Shown: in pieces, positions 10,381-21,582 of the stretch
Position numbering within the stretch: position 1 is the first letter of the stretch
Layout of the letters: every line of letters begins with the position of its first letter
Assembly: GCA_963580285.1 (NCBI GenBank)
Contig: OY757017.1
Coordinates: 112,005,245-112,069,244, forward strand
Source: Lucinisca nassula
Taxonomy: Eukaryota; Mollusca; Bivalvia; Lucinida; Lucinidae
Length of the DNA: 64,000 nt
Direction: 5' to 3'
Position numbers and translations under genes: made by a program
Notes under the pieces: generated by a model
Databases searched by the model: none
Told to the model about the DNA's origin: nothing
The model's input: the letters and a program-made list of their open reading frames with translations, nothing else

Positions 10381-10598
10381 GCCTTTAAACCCAAAACAAT
10401 CAATATATGGGACAAATATCAGGAAAAGGAAGTAGTACAAAAGGAGATGAAGACCATTTAATCATTGTGAGACAAGAGACACAGAATAATTAAGAGCTAA
10501 TGGTGAATAGAGGAACAAGGCTATCGAAAGCAGGTTGCCCAACGAAATGGCAGAAAGTAAGTGCAGTGACGTCTTAAGATGCACGTTTACAGGTTATA

Positions 10599-10985
10599 CG
10601 AGGAGTGTTCAAATATGAATGCAAGTAGAACGTTTTCTCATGCACTAATGCGAAAATCACCTGGAAATAAATATCACAGCGTAGAAAAACATTTTACCTA
10701 TACATTGATACCAAACCTGTTAAAATCCGTCCACTTAAGCCATGTATATTGTTCGATAAACACTGTCTACTCTTGTATATTAATACAAAACATAGTTGGA
10801 AGAAGGTCAGAGTACGCCGTTGAAATACGGTCCTATATTAAGAATCTTTGTATTCTTACGGTGCAAAGACATTTTTGATGAAATATGTTCGGTTTATGGG
10901 CATAATGAAATGTCTTTTCCGACAGTTTTTCGTTGGTGTAAGAAATTCAGCTGTGGGCTAGGCTCAACAGAAGACGCACCACATG
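10599..10985 (+). pseudogene. Mariner transposase, 5' part (split copy)
   Basis: The TIR CGAGGAGTGTTCAAATATG starts at 10599 after a TA (10597-10598). The helix-turn-helix half of a mariner transposase follows, ending STEDAPH at the breakpoint. Compared with the copy at 32989-34291, the likely start codon is ATA instead of ATG (10792-10794) and about 5 nt are missing near 10858, which breaks the frame. The catalytic half continues at 18242 beyond a 7.25-kb insertion. Confidence 0.88.
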
Positions 10986-11155
10986 TAGGCGTGTTGCTGA
11001 ACTTCATACAAGGCCTAAATTTTACGAAAACTTACCTCATCGTCCTAAAGGATAAGATGGGTCTCAAATTAAAGATAAATGTCTTATCTTTCATTTTCTA
11101 GGGGTCGTACGTTCAGAAATGGGTAGCGTCATATCTAAAATGGGGAGAGAACTCT

Positions 11156-12090
11156 GCTACTAGAAAATGGTAAAATCTGCAAATAAGAGTGTTGTAAATT
11201 ATGTGATGAACCTTTACTATTACTTGCTTATAGTTTTTAGTTTATATCCATAAATGTATATATATTTTAAATTTTGTGATTGTCTTCTTTATGCAAATTC
11301 TGTTGTATATGACCGGAAATACAGCTGAACGGAGTATTTGCCCTTGCCCTTATGTTGAAGTTACGCTATAAAAAGTGTTGATGTTTAACATAGTATAAGC
11401 ATAAAAAACTTTTTTTAAAAAACAAATTTTTGTAACTTCCCGCAAAACAACAACAAAACATTTACTGAATTTGGAACGCAATCATTAGGAATCAATTCGT
11501 ACACAAAGATTTTGCCCTACGGTGCAATTTTGCTAAAAATAATAATGTCATTTCTGTGCCATGTTGGTAATTTATATGTATATATATTTTACTGCATATG
11601 TATTATGATGTCTATGTTTTCGCGCCTTGGCGTTTATTTCTATTTCTGCTGTATTATGCTATATAAATTTACAAGTATGAAGGACTGAAGCCTCTGCAAT
11701 GGATGAAGTATGAAAATACAGTTTTATATTGGCAAATAGAACAGCGTAAATAGAACAGTTTAAACAGGCCTGTTAAGTATCGGACGTTATAAAAGTAAGA
11801 ATAAAGGGATAAACAAAAATAAACATAATTTATACAACTAAACATTTGGAACGAGACACTATTCCAATCAATTACACCAACAATGCCTTTAATGAGCCAG
11901 CTGCGTTCGCTAATTTCTTGATTTTGCTGTTTTACAAGGAGTCAACTTACCCCACCTACTATCAGTTAAATGTGCATATAGTCAGAAACCCTTTGACAGA
12001 GTGTTTCGTGTCGTTTACTGGTGTTACCGAGTAAATCTCAGCCGATTTATTAAAATTCTGTGAACCATTGGTCAATAGTATTTTATTAAA
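11156..12090. other. AT-rich interior of the 7.25-kb element
   Basis: No transposase motif on either strand. The frames at 11846-12034 and 11962-12240 show no family features. Confidence 0.45.
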
Positions 12091-12091
12091 C

Positions 12092-13265
12092 AAGAGGGCC
12101 AAGATGGACCTGAATCGCTCACCTGATTTCAAGATGTCACACAGCTTCGGAAAGAAATGCGGATAACTGACAGCTATCTTAATCCATGAAGGATAACTGT
12201 TGCACTTAGACAGATGGACACCTGAGCAGCATGATTGCAAACTTACAGTTTGAATGAAACTGACTTATGATTTTAGAGGAGGCTGTCATTTAAGGAGTTT
12301 TCTAGTTTAGCTCTGGCGGCCATCTTGTTCAGTTGGGTGGAACTGTTGTAATTTGTTTGGTAGAGAGTCACCCATAGCCCCAGATAAGAGCGGTTCTCGA
12401 CACATTATCGTTTTTTTTTCTGCAAAAATGGGTCATCCATAGCCCCAGATGTAGTATCCACACAGTATTTTTGCTTATTTCTGCTCGGAAACGTGTGTTG
12501 TGGGTACCTATCCACGATGAGGACCTTCAAATGAGTACCCACAGCATGTATTTGCATGCGGAAGTAAGAAAAGTATCAGTACTTTTCATTTGCAAAAGCG
12601 CCTTATCTTGAGCTATGGGACTCATTTACGTAACACTACTCTGCAGTTTGAAAGAAACGTAGCAAAAGTAAATGAGCAGTTGTCATTTTTCTATTTTTAG
12701 CTCTAGCTGACATCTTGTTCTTCCGAGCAAAACCACTTTAGCAATGTTTAGGGTCTTTTAAGCAAGAATCCTACGAGCTATGAAGTTTGAATGAAACTGA
12801 CCCAAAGGTGCAGGGGGAGTTGTAATTCAAAGTGCGTTTATTAGCATTTAGTTTAAGCGGTGGTGGCCATCATGCTCATCCAAGCAAAACTTTAATAGCT
12901 AATTTGGTAGCGGGCTTCTCAGCAACCTTCCTGTGAAGCTTCAATGAAATGGGACCAAAGGAATAGGAGAAAATATCTCTTAAAGGTTGTTTTTTTTTCC
13001 TATTTTTAGCTTTGTTGGCCATTTTAGTCATCATTGCTGTGAAGTTTTGGGAAATATAGAACCAAAGGTGTAGGTGTAGTTATCATTTAAATTTTTTTTT
13101 CTAGTTTTAGCTTTGATGGCTATTTTGTCAATCAGAGCGGAGCGTTTTTCTATTCTGGTAGTGGGTCACCTGAGCAATATTAATATGATGGTTGATTGAT
13201 ATTGACCCCAGGGTATAGGAGTTGTGGTCGTTTAAAGATGTTTTTTTTTCTATTTTTAACATTGG
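12092..13265. repeat. Diverged ~155-bp tandem array, left block
   Basis: Opens with TGGACCTGAATCGCTCACCT. Units carry TAGCTCTGGCGGCCATCTTG variants near 12305, 12700, 12850, 13007, 13108 and 13256. Similarity between units is low, so it is old. A PAL-1-like palindrome sits at 12470-12600. Confidence 0.8.
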
Positions 13266-13269
13266 CGGC

Positions 13270-13836
13270 CATTTTATTCAACATAGTGAAGTAGAAGTAA
13301 AACAAAGATCAGGAATCGATACAATTAACTTACTCCACCCATCAAAGACACCAAAGTGAAAGAAACAGAAATATGAAGCGACCAGACCATAATGGAAACC
13401 TAAACAAAGGAAGGCCATAAGGACAGTTACTTTCCCACAAAATGGCCAAATGGCCATCCAAAATAAAAAGACACAAGTGATACACCCAGTAAGTAACAAA
13501 CAACAACATAAATAAACCGCCACAGAAGAGCCGCTTTGGAACGGTCAGTGGAAAGAATTCCACTTGGGGGCTTAAATCGATTTTACATGGCCATAATCCT
13601 CGCCCTTACCTCTGTCGCGGTATACACTAATTTTGTTTAGTCCGCGTGAAGGCGTCCTATAGCTAACTCATCAGTGTAACATCTCCGAGAACATACAACT
13701 ACAGAGATGAAACAAGGTTGAGGACTCGACAGCATACAACAACAGAATTGCTGGAGCAAAAGAAAACCAACAGTTAGGGGCCCGACCAAAGACGGAGCAT
13801 CAGGCGCCAACCAACATAAAGAATACTAAAATAAAA
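13270..13836 (-). repeat. REP-B copy inserted in the array
   Basis: Reverse match to 9531-10090 (TGAGGACTCGACAGCATAC, AACATCTCCGAGAACA). It separates two blocks of the same tandem array, so it inserted after the array formed. Confidence 0.7.
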
Positions 13837-15600
13837 TTTAGCTATAGTGGTAGGGAGTAACCCAGGCAACATAATTGTAAAGGTGGAATCAAATTGGCTC
13901 ATGGGTTAAGAAGAAGTTGACGTTTAATGGAAATCGTTGAGGTGTTTTCTATTTTTAGCTCTGATAGCCATATTGTTCATGAAGAAGAAGCCTTTTATTT
14001 GTTTTGATAGCAGTCACCTAAGAACTTTTCCCATGGGGTTTGGATGAAATTCGTCTAGGTGTAAAGGAGGTAAAGTGAAAGTTGTCATTTGAAGTTTTCA
14101 TTTTCTGTTTTAATTTTTTAGAACTGCCGGACATATTGTCCATCGGAGTGTTATGTTTGCAGCTATTTTAGTAGGGAGCCACCCATGGAAACATTCCTGT
14201 GAAATTTGAATCAGTGGCCCAAAGGTTAAGGAGGATTTGGCATTTAAAGCAAATTGTTGACGTTTTTTCTAATTTTATCTCTAGTAGCGATTTATATTTA
14301 AGGACGGAACCATATTTTTATTATTTTGATAAAGAGTCACCTAAGCAACATTCTTATGAAGTTTGAATGAAATTGAAAAAAATGTCGTTCAAATATGTTT
14401 CTAACTTAACTCCTGCTGCCACCTGGTTCATCGGAACGGATCAATTTCAGATATTTGGTTGCTATATAGGGAGCGACCTAATCAATATTAAAGTTGAATC
14501 AAATTTGTTTAAGGCTTTAGGAAGAGTTAGCATTTGATGCAACGTTAAGTTATCTTGTTAACGTTACTCTAGTTTTATCTCTCATGGCCATTTTTTTCAT
14601 CAGAGCGGAACCCCTTTTAGTTACTTTGGTAGAGGGTCACCTATGCAAGTGTCCAATGATGAAGAAGTTGTCCTTGGAAGACGTTTTTTTCTGTTTTAGC
14701 TCTGGCGGCCATCTTGTTCATCAGAGCGGAACGTTGTTTGCAATTTTTGGTAGGTAGCCATCTAGGCAATGTTCCAGTGAAGTTTGAATCAAATCTGCAA
14801 AAGTGTTTGGGAGAAGTTAGCATTTACAGCAAAATTTATTATCTTCTATTTTAAGCTCTGTTGGCCATTTTGCTAACCAAAGCAGGACCGTTTTAGCTAT
14901 TTGGTAAAAGGGTCACCTAATCAACGTTCCTAGGAAGCTGGAATGAAATTGGCCCAAGGTAAAGGAGTTTTGTTTGAAGACTTGTTCTAGTTTACCTCTG
15001 GCGGCCATCCTGTTCATCGGAGAGGAACAATTTTAGCTGTTCTGGTAGGGAGCCCGCTAGGCAACATTCCTGTTGAGTTTAAATCAAATTGGCCCTAGGG
15101 TTAAGGAGGAATATGCATAAAAAGCAAATTGTTGATATTTCGAAGGTTCATCTCAGCAATATTCACATTAAGTTAGAATTAAAATTGGCCGAGGGATAAT
15201 GGAGGAACTATCGATTGAATATATTTTTTATTTTTAGCTCTTCCAGCCATCTTGTCATGAAAGCATAACAGTTTTAGCTATTTTGATAGGGAGACAATAG
15301 GCAATATTCCTGTAAAGTTTGAATCAAATTGGCACATGGGTTCATGAGGAGTTAACATATAAAGCAAATTGTTGACGTTTTTCTATTTGAGATGGTCACC
15401 TCAGCAACAGCAAGATTAAAATTGGCCCAGAGGTAAAGGAAGAGTTGTCGTTTGAAGTTTTCCCCTCTATTTTGTGCTCCGGCAGCTATCCTGTTCATCG
15501 GAGCGAACGTGTTTGGCATTTTTGGTGGGGATCCACCTACGTACGTTCCTGTGAAGTTTGAATCAAATCGGCCCAAGGTCACAATAGCTCACTGTAAGCA
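13837..15600. repeat. Diverged ~155-bp tandem array, right block
   Basis: Further GGCGGCCATCTTGTTCATC-like units near 13956, 14115, 14278, 14405, 14575, 14697, 14853, 14993, 15236 and 15472, each followed by phrases like TTCCTGTGAAGTTTGAATC. Frames in it are shadows. Confidence 0.8.
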
Positions 15601-15844
15601 CTCCGTACTCAGTTGAGCTAACAAGTGACCATATATAGAAGTATTAAATCTACCACCTGTCTGAAATTTTTACGGTGTTATTAAGATCGAAATCCTGACA
15701 GTTAGTTTTGAAAGTAATATTTCGTCTATCATAACTGAAAGTGACCAATCTTTTTCGCATGCGAGAAATGCTACGCTTTGTGTGTTCTTAGATGGTTGGT
15801 GAGACCAATTATAGCTCTGAACTGTCTGTTGCAGATAAAGCAAC

Positions 15845-16660
15845 AGAGGTTAGAGGAAGATAGCGCTGTTGGTTATGCCTTAGCTTTGGCTTTACGCTGT
15901 GCGCGTTTCTTCTCGGCTTCTCTGATACTTTTCACTAGCCCCTCTTCTGATGAGGCCTTGCCACTTTACTCGGTCCTGTGCAGTTTGTTCCAACGAATCT
16001 GCTGGTATGCTGAAGTCCTGGAAGGAGGCTTACAGTGTGATATAGTAACGCTTCTTCTGACCACCTTATAGGGAGCGTTTGACCATTTCTAGTTTTCCAT
16101 ATACGATTTTCTTTGGCAAACGGTTCTCAAGCAGCCTGGTAACATGGCCTGTCCATCTTAATTGTGCCAGTTTAAGAAGACCATGTACAATCTGCATCCC
16201 CGACCTTTTCATGACTTCTATGTCTGGAATCCTGTGTACCACTTAATGTTTAAAAGTTTCCTAAGACAGCTTGTATGGAAGTGGTTCAGTCTTTTCACGT
16301 GCCGTTGTAAACTGTCCACGTTTTGCATGCATATAATAGTGTTGGCACGTTTTGCATGCATATAATAGTGTTGGCAGCACCACAAATCTGTAGGCTTTCA
16401 GCTTTCTGTCTGGTTCTACTTCGATACCAAACACGACCACGTAGCTGGCCAAATGCTGCACTAGCTTTGGCAATCCTGTCATTCTGACTTCATCATTGAT
16501 ATGCACGGCTGTTGACAGTGTACCCCAAGGCAGGCATTTGCAGTCTTTGACCGTTCATTGGGATGGTGAACCCTTTGTAAGGCTTGCCAGATGCCAGGTG
16601 ATAGATCACCTCAGTATTTTGATGCTGGTTGCTTGGTCATTGATGTCACAGGAGTCAGAT
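15845..16660 (-). pseudogene. LINE reverse transcriptase C-terminal region, degraded
   Basis: On - the translation shows, across several frames, GKPYKGFTIPMNGQRLQ, then INDEV, then KLKAYRFVVLPTLLYAC, RWTGHVTR-like text and a closing DRVKWQ...RRGAS...EAEKKRAQRKAKAKA stretch. This is the order of the post-RT tail of a widespread non-LTR retrotransposon group often annotated as craniofacial-development-protein-like. Stops and frameshifts are frequent. A 29-bp tandem duplication (16317-16374) lies within it. Clade not decided. Confidence 0.75.
16317..16374. repeat. 29-bp perfect tandem duplication
   Basis: The unit starting CACGTTTTGCATGCATATAA occurs twice head to tail (16317-16345, 16346-16374) inside the dead LINE; a recent slippage-type event. 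Confidence 0.9.
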
Positions 16661-16679
16661 ACTTGATCTACATAATTTT

Positions 16680-18070
16680 TGTGCGAGTTCACTAAAAATG
16701 TAGAATATCTCGAAATGCGTACATAGTATTTTTACAACGACAACGTTCAATCTCGAATGCGTACATTCTATTTTTACAAAAACTGTATTTTGTTGGCTTG
16801 ATTTTATTCACGTTTTACGGCCCAGTGAATAGTAATTCCGATGTGTTTAGACGGGGTCAACATGCAAATATCGATAACTATGCCACAATGAAACTAACCC
16901 CATCCCGCGGCCTTTGATTGTGTGTGTGTCGGGGAGGAGTGCACAGAGGCTGAGGAGAGGACAGGTATTATAAGTCATTGAAAATATTTTAAAATGATTT
17001 CGCACCGAAATTTATAAACACTCTATAAAATGCTTAACTGAAGGCTCTTTCATTTTTCGAAAGTCGAGCCTATTCATTTCATTAACGCGACTTTGTAGTA
17101 TAAAGTGACTTTTAGGTCTTTTAAAGTGTAAACATTTTCAGAAGAAAAACAAATGATAATTTTATTGTTTGTGTTATTTTAAACTAAATATTGCTTGTAG
17201 GTGCTCGTTAAAACCGCCTCATTGACGTGGTTCACACAAGTACCAACGGTCTTTGTTTTTAGTGGTTATAAGGAAAATAACGTTTGCCTCTGTAAATCCC
17301 ACTTTTACGAGGTTGGGGTAGGCCTCACTTTCCCGAGGTGGGGTTTACCGAACCTTTCTTTGCAAGAGCTTGTTAATGTAACGACATTTTAAATTTGTGC
17401 AGGCACAACATTGTGCAATTGCTGCATATAGAATCTTCTTTTAGATAACCTCGCATTTTCATTAACAGTTGTCCATGAAATTAAGTCTACTGGCTGATCA
17501 GACAGAGAGTCGCTGAACTCACTGAATTCGCACAACGTTGACTCAATGGGAAATTTTGGACGCCTTAACGTCGACTCGGCGTTGATTTAATTGTTACATA
17601 TCGACGATTTGTGTTCACGGAGATAAATGCGCCGACAATTGGATGTAAAATGACTTTCTTAAAGTTGCTTAAGAAATGTATTGGAAAAGCGCATTAAACT
17701 TATACTTTTTTCACGCAGGGTGTGTACCTTTGACAGTGGGTTTCGAAGCCACTATGGGTATCAGGATGTCTAAATGTAATGTTTTGATTAGCGAAATGGT
17801 TGCATGTTTAGAAAATTACAAGTTTTATGCTGTGTTTTGAAAACTAAAGTTGGCAGAAAGAACGATCACAGGTGAAAAATCCGATTTCATATGGTAGGAA
17901 GAGTTATCTCCTCATAAAATATCAACCAATCTAAAAATAGCGCCCAAATTGCACATAAAAAAGTACAAAATTGAAATGTTCTTGACGAACACGGAACAAA
18001 TTGCGTAAACAGACAGTTTTGAAATGAGTAAAATTCATGTAGAAGTACGAGCTCTTTGATTTTGGTTTTA
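16680..18070. other. Interior of the 7.25-kb element, unassigned
   Basis: Contains a half PAL-1 (17196-17260: GTGCTCGTTAAAACCGCCTC, partner arm decayed) and short GT runs near 16920. No gene recognised. Confidence 0.4.
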
Positions 18071-18241
18071 ACGAATGAAGAGTTATCTCCCCATTTTTAG
18101 TATGATGCTACCCATGTTGGAGCGTACGACCAATTTATAAATAAAGTAGGGTCATTTATCTTTAATTTGAGACCAGTTTCATCCTTATGACGATGAGGTA
18201 TGTTTTTGTCCATTGAACTTGGTTCGGCAACGCGCCTAATG

Positions 18242-19189
18242 ATCGTCGGCCGAAAAGAGCAACATCTGCCAAGATGGTTGCTAGAGTGAAAGAAATAGTT
18301 GCTACCGATGCACGATACACCACTAGGCAAATAGCTAGTATGGTTTGCATCGCATTAGGAGCAGCTCATACAATTCTGAAACGGGATTTGAAAATGAGAA
18401 AGATCTGTGCTAGATGGATTCCCCATCTGTTGACAGATGAGCAGAAAAAGACACGCGTTCAGTGCGCCAAGAAGTTGCTTAAAAAGTTTCCAAATTACAA
18501 TGCACGGTCTTTCGCTAATGTCGTCACAGGTGACGAGACATGGGTTTACTTTTTTGAGCCAAAACGAAAGATTCAGAACATAATATGGGCAACAAAGTAT
18601 TGCAAAAGACCATGCATTGCAAAGCGGACCATGAGCGTCAAGAAGGTAACGTATGCCATATTCTTTTCAAATCAGGGCCCTGCTATTCAGGTTGCTGAGC
18701 CTGAAGGCAAATCTGTAAATGCGAAGTTTTACAAGAATAAAGTTCTTCTAAAATTGAAGAAATATGTCAAAGAACGAAGACCCGCAACTGGTTTGGACAA
18801 TGTCAGAATGCTACATGACAATGCGTCATCGCACAAGGCGTTCATTGAGCGAGATAATCTGAAGCAGGAAAAGGTTGTTGAACTCCCTCACCCCCCGTAT
18901 TCCCCTGACCTTGCCCTGTGTGACTTTTTTTTTGTTCCCGCGGCTGAAAAATACCTTTCTGGTCGAAAATTTGTACAGCGCAAACACCTCGGTTCTGCAA
19001 TATTCCAGTGTCTTCATAGTATACCTCGAAAAGACTTCCAAAATGCATTCAATGATTGGATCAGAAGACTGAAAGTTTGTATATCTGTTATAGGGGAATA
19101 CTTTGAGGGGTCAAAATAAATTTTTCATCGAAATCTGTCACGGAATCATTTTTATGTGCTTAGTTGCATTCATATTTGAACAGTCCTCG
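18242..19189 (+). pseudogene. Mariner transposase, catalytic part (split copy)
   Basis: An open frame runs from the breakpoint region to 19119. It carries VVTGDETWVYFFEP, LHDNASSHKA and PPYSPDLALCDFF. The second and third aspartates are separated by 34 residues, so this is a D,D34D mariner with all three catalytic Asp in place. The TIR ends ATTTGAACAGTCCTCG at 19189 with TA at 19190-19191. Without the N-terminal DNA-binding half, which lies 7.25 kb upstream and is itself broken, it cannot act alone. Confidence 0.93.
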
Positions 19190-19314
19190 TATCACAAGTC
19201 TTGGAAAAGGGAAGCCAGAAGAATGTTTAAGGGGTAGCTTTACTTTACATTAAAGCTCGGGTACTATTTAGTTTAGTCGTGCGACTTAACAGAAAATTAG
19301 GAATTTTGAATGAA

Positions 19315-19768
19315 TACAGTGTAACCTCCATTAAACAGCCATCCTGGGAAAATTCCAAGACTGACTACTTAAGGGAGGTGGCTGTTTAACAGAGGGAAAT
19401 GTCTGAGATGATGTATGGCTTGTTATCGACAGACAAAAAATAGTGATTATTGAAGACAGCTCAACATGGAAGTACTAAAAGAAAAATAAATGATGGAGAG
19501 GTGTCATCTGAGAAAAATAAATTTTGAAATAAATAAATACACCAGAAGAGAAATTCCTATTTTTACATCCAGTTTTTTGCTATTGAGTTAACTCTGGCTG
19601 TTTAATAGAGGGAATTTAGATTTGGTAAAGTGGCTGCTGGCTGGAGGAGAGAAGTGGCTGCTGAGCAGAGGTTAAATATATAGTAAAATGCTATGGGAGG
19701 AATTATTGTGGCTGCTGAAGAGAGGTGGCTGCTAAACAGAGGTGACCATTAGTGGAGGTTTTACTGTA
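19315..19768. mobile_element. MITE-4 with TA target and CAGT..ACTG ends
   Basis: Ends TACAGTGTAACCTCCATTAA and inverted AGTGGAGGTTTTACTGTA; the inner text GTGGCTGCT/GGCTGTTTAACAGAGG recurs. A second copy starts at 29566. Mariner/pogo-type ends; no transposase. Confidence 0.85.
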
Positions 19769-19769
19769 G

Positions 19770-20147
19770 TTCTTAAAACAGCCAAACTCCCAACTAAAAG
19801 GAAATTCTTTTCCCTTTTATGGACTTAGACCTTTTTCTTACCAGCAATGCTACCCTAGTCAACACAATTATTTTTCCCGAACTTTCAGACAATGACATTG
19901 TCAAATTTGAAGTCAGCTTGAAGCCAAAAGTGACAAAATTAAAGCCAATGAAAACACATCTTACAGGAAGGTAGACCAGGAATCGTTTTGCACTTATATG
20001 AACTTTTTTTGCTCCAAATTTTTATCTAAATTGGATAAAGCTGATAATTGATAATTGATAATTGATTAATCGATCTATAGCTTCCACAAAATTGATTATT
20101 GTTAATAATTTTCTAATAAACTATGCTTCCATTTCTTGTCCGTTTCA
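19770..20147. other. Unassigned stretch with TGATAAT repeats
   Basis: ATTGATA-type short repeats at 20042-20070; otherwise nothing recognised. Confidence 0.4.
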
Positions 20148-20367
20148 TTACCTTTACCCTTTTTGTACCAAATGGAATCTTCCTCCTTATATATGGCAGG
20201 CGTTCATTTCAAAATTTAGGGGTGACAGGTTGTGTTTTCACCAAAATCTATTCGGAAAATGACTGAACTTTTAGCAAACAGTGGAGGCCCTGATCAGACG
20301 CCGCGTTGTGCGGCGTCTGATCTGGGCCTTCACTGTTTGCCAAGGTACCCCTGCCGTGGTGGGTTAA
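20148..20367 (+). mobile_element. MITE-2 copy with PAL-2 core
   Basis: Shares GTACCAAATGGAATCTTCCT and AAAATTTAGGGGTGACAGG with 28494-28720 and, in reverse, 62970-63213. The PAL-2 core has long arms (AGCAAACAGTGGAGGCCCTG and its inverted partner) around GACGCCGC/GCGGCGTC. It ends at a TTAA near 20364. Confidence 0.85.
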
Positions 20368-20454
20368 GACCTCCTTAAAATAAAATATCTGATAACAAAT
20401 TTGAACAAGTACAATGCAATACCCAATGTTGTGTCTAAAACAGGTGGATGGATG

Positions 20455-20515
20455 ACAAACAGTGTAGACCCCGATGAGGTGCGGTGTCTCATATGGATCT
20501 ACGCTCTTTGCGTAG
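20455..20515. repeat. Degenerate PAL-2
   Basis: ACAAACAGTGTAGACCCCGA with a decayed partner arm. Confidence 0.55.
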
Positions 20516-20564
20516 TCATTGTTTTCCGAATACATGCAGTAAAATATAACATATGGCAAGAGCT

Positions 20565-20790
20565 TTTGTTTGTTTGTTTTCGGAGTTTTACGGCCCAGTC
20601 AACACTTGGTCAGTTTACCTTCAGCAGGCTCATACGTAAGCGGTTAACCAATAAAGTGCTAATTCTTTCGCCAGACAACAGTCCTTCTTGAATCAGCGGA
20701 AGAGAAAGAATGACCGTAGAAACGATTTCAAGATCAATCTCCACGATAGAATGTTGCCGACCCCGGCATATGGTACCAATCATGCCCAGA
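20565..20790 (-). mobile_element. SINE-B, reverse, head decayed
   Basis: Matches the reverse of 62559-62858: TTGTTTGTTTTCGGAGTTTT tail, CTTCTTGAATCAGCGGAAG and TGTTGCCGACCCCGGCA. The tRNA-like head is not preserved. Confidence 0.75.
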
Positions 20791-20952
20791 AAGGTAAAAT
20801 TACGACCAAATCTTCAGCGATCATTAATCGATTATTGATCACAATGACATGACTGATAATCGATTATTTTTTAGATCTGATTAACCAGCCCTCAAATATA
20901 CATTTAGATAAGGCTTGCTCAGAATTAAAAGATGCCGTTCATGATGATACAT

Positions 20953-21127
20953 GTATATTCCATATTTGCATTATTTGCTGGCTCCCAGCTTGCACATTGT
21001 CAATATTGGAAAAACAGGTAACGAGACCCCCCTGACCTTTCGAGGTCAGGGGGGTCTGGTTACCTTATTTTCAAACACTGATAACCTTCAGACAAGGAAC
21101 TAGCAGATAATGCAAATAAGGTGAATA
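20953..21127. mobile_element. MITE-6 with perfect central hairpin
   Basis: Ends CATATTTGCATTATTTGCTGG and inverted CAGATAATGCAAATAAGGTG surround a hairpin built on GACCCCCCTGACC/GGTCAGGGGGGTC. Other copies are at 36775-36955 and 42715-42895. Confidence 0.85.
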
Positions 21128-21358
21128 AACAAATGTATATTCCCTCTAAATTGACATTGGTTCTAAAACATCGTCCATGGACCACAAACAGCCTCAGGCA
21201 AGCCGTCAGGAAGAGTGATAAACAGAAAGAAAAAGAAGTTCATCGCTGATAAAGACAGGAAGAGGTAGTATCAAACATAACATTTAAGTATCACACGAAG
21301 ATATTTTTGGCATAAATAACCTTTAATGGTAAGTCACACAGTGGTAAGTCTAATTTTA

Positions 21359-21435
21359 ATTTTTGTTGTTGTTGTTGTTGTTTATTTTTTTTTTTTTTTC
21401 AGAAAAAAAACAACAACAATAAACAAACAAACAAA
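21359..21435. repeat. (GTT)n / (AAC)n inverted low-complexity tract
   Basis: A GTT-repeat and poly-T run are mirrored by poly-A, ACA and CAAA runs, making an imperfect low-complexity foldback. Confidence 0.6.
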
Positions 21436-21492
21436 CTTTTCAGCCTCCTTTGCCGAGGAGAAACACCTGAACCTCCTCTACAAGCTACAGAT
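21436..21492 (+). pseudogene. LINE RT fragment, left of SINE-A insertion
   Basis: Reads HLNLLYKLQI, the segment after the first catalytic Asp box of LINE reverse transcriptase (compare HLKLLYKLQI at 49079-49108). It is continued at 23033 with HGVSGKTIEWIMYFLIG. Confidence 0.75.
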
Positions 21493-21582
21493 CGCCCCCG
21501 CCCATCGGAGATTGGGCTGCATGGTGCTTCTGAATCTGACAACACGCGAGTACTGGTAAACTGCTTAGAAGGACTAAGCCTG
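21493..21582 (+). mobile_element. SINE-A 5' part, split copy
   Basis: Starts CCCCGCCCATCGGAG and reaches AAGGACTAAGCCTG, where a TIR element begins. The 3' part is at 22835-23019. Target duplication ACAAGCTACAGAT lies at 21480-21492 and 23020-23032. Confidence 0.85.

Larger units (their letters stand above)
10986..18238. mobile_element. 7.25-kb TIR element nested in mariner, 3-bp TSD
   Basis: The left end TAGGCGTGTTGCTGAAC (10986) and the inverted right end TAGGCGCGTTGCCGAAC (18238 inward) open about 150-bp TIRs sharing AAATTAAAGATAAATG and CTACCC-containing blocks. ATG flanks it at 10983-10985 and 18239-18241, and removing the insert with one ATG rejoins the mariner exactly. A 3-bp TSD fits Harbinger-, CACTA- or Academ-type insertion, but no matching transposase is visible. 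Inside are a diverged ~155-bp array, REP-B and a dead LINE end. The superfamily is unassigned. Confidence 0.85.

Noticed and set aside
10579..11101. Two overlapping small genes
   Set aside because: They are the frameshifted 5' part of the split mariner reading into the TIR of the 7.25-kb insertion.
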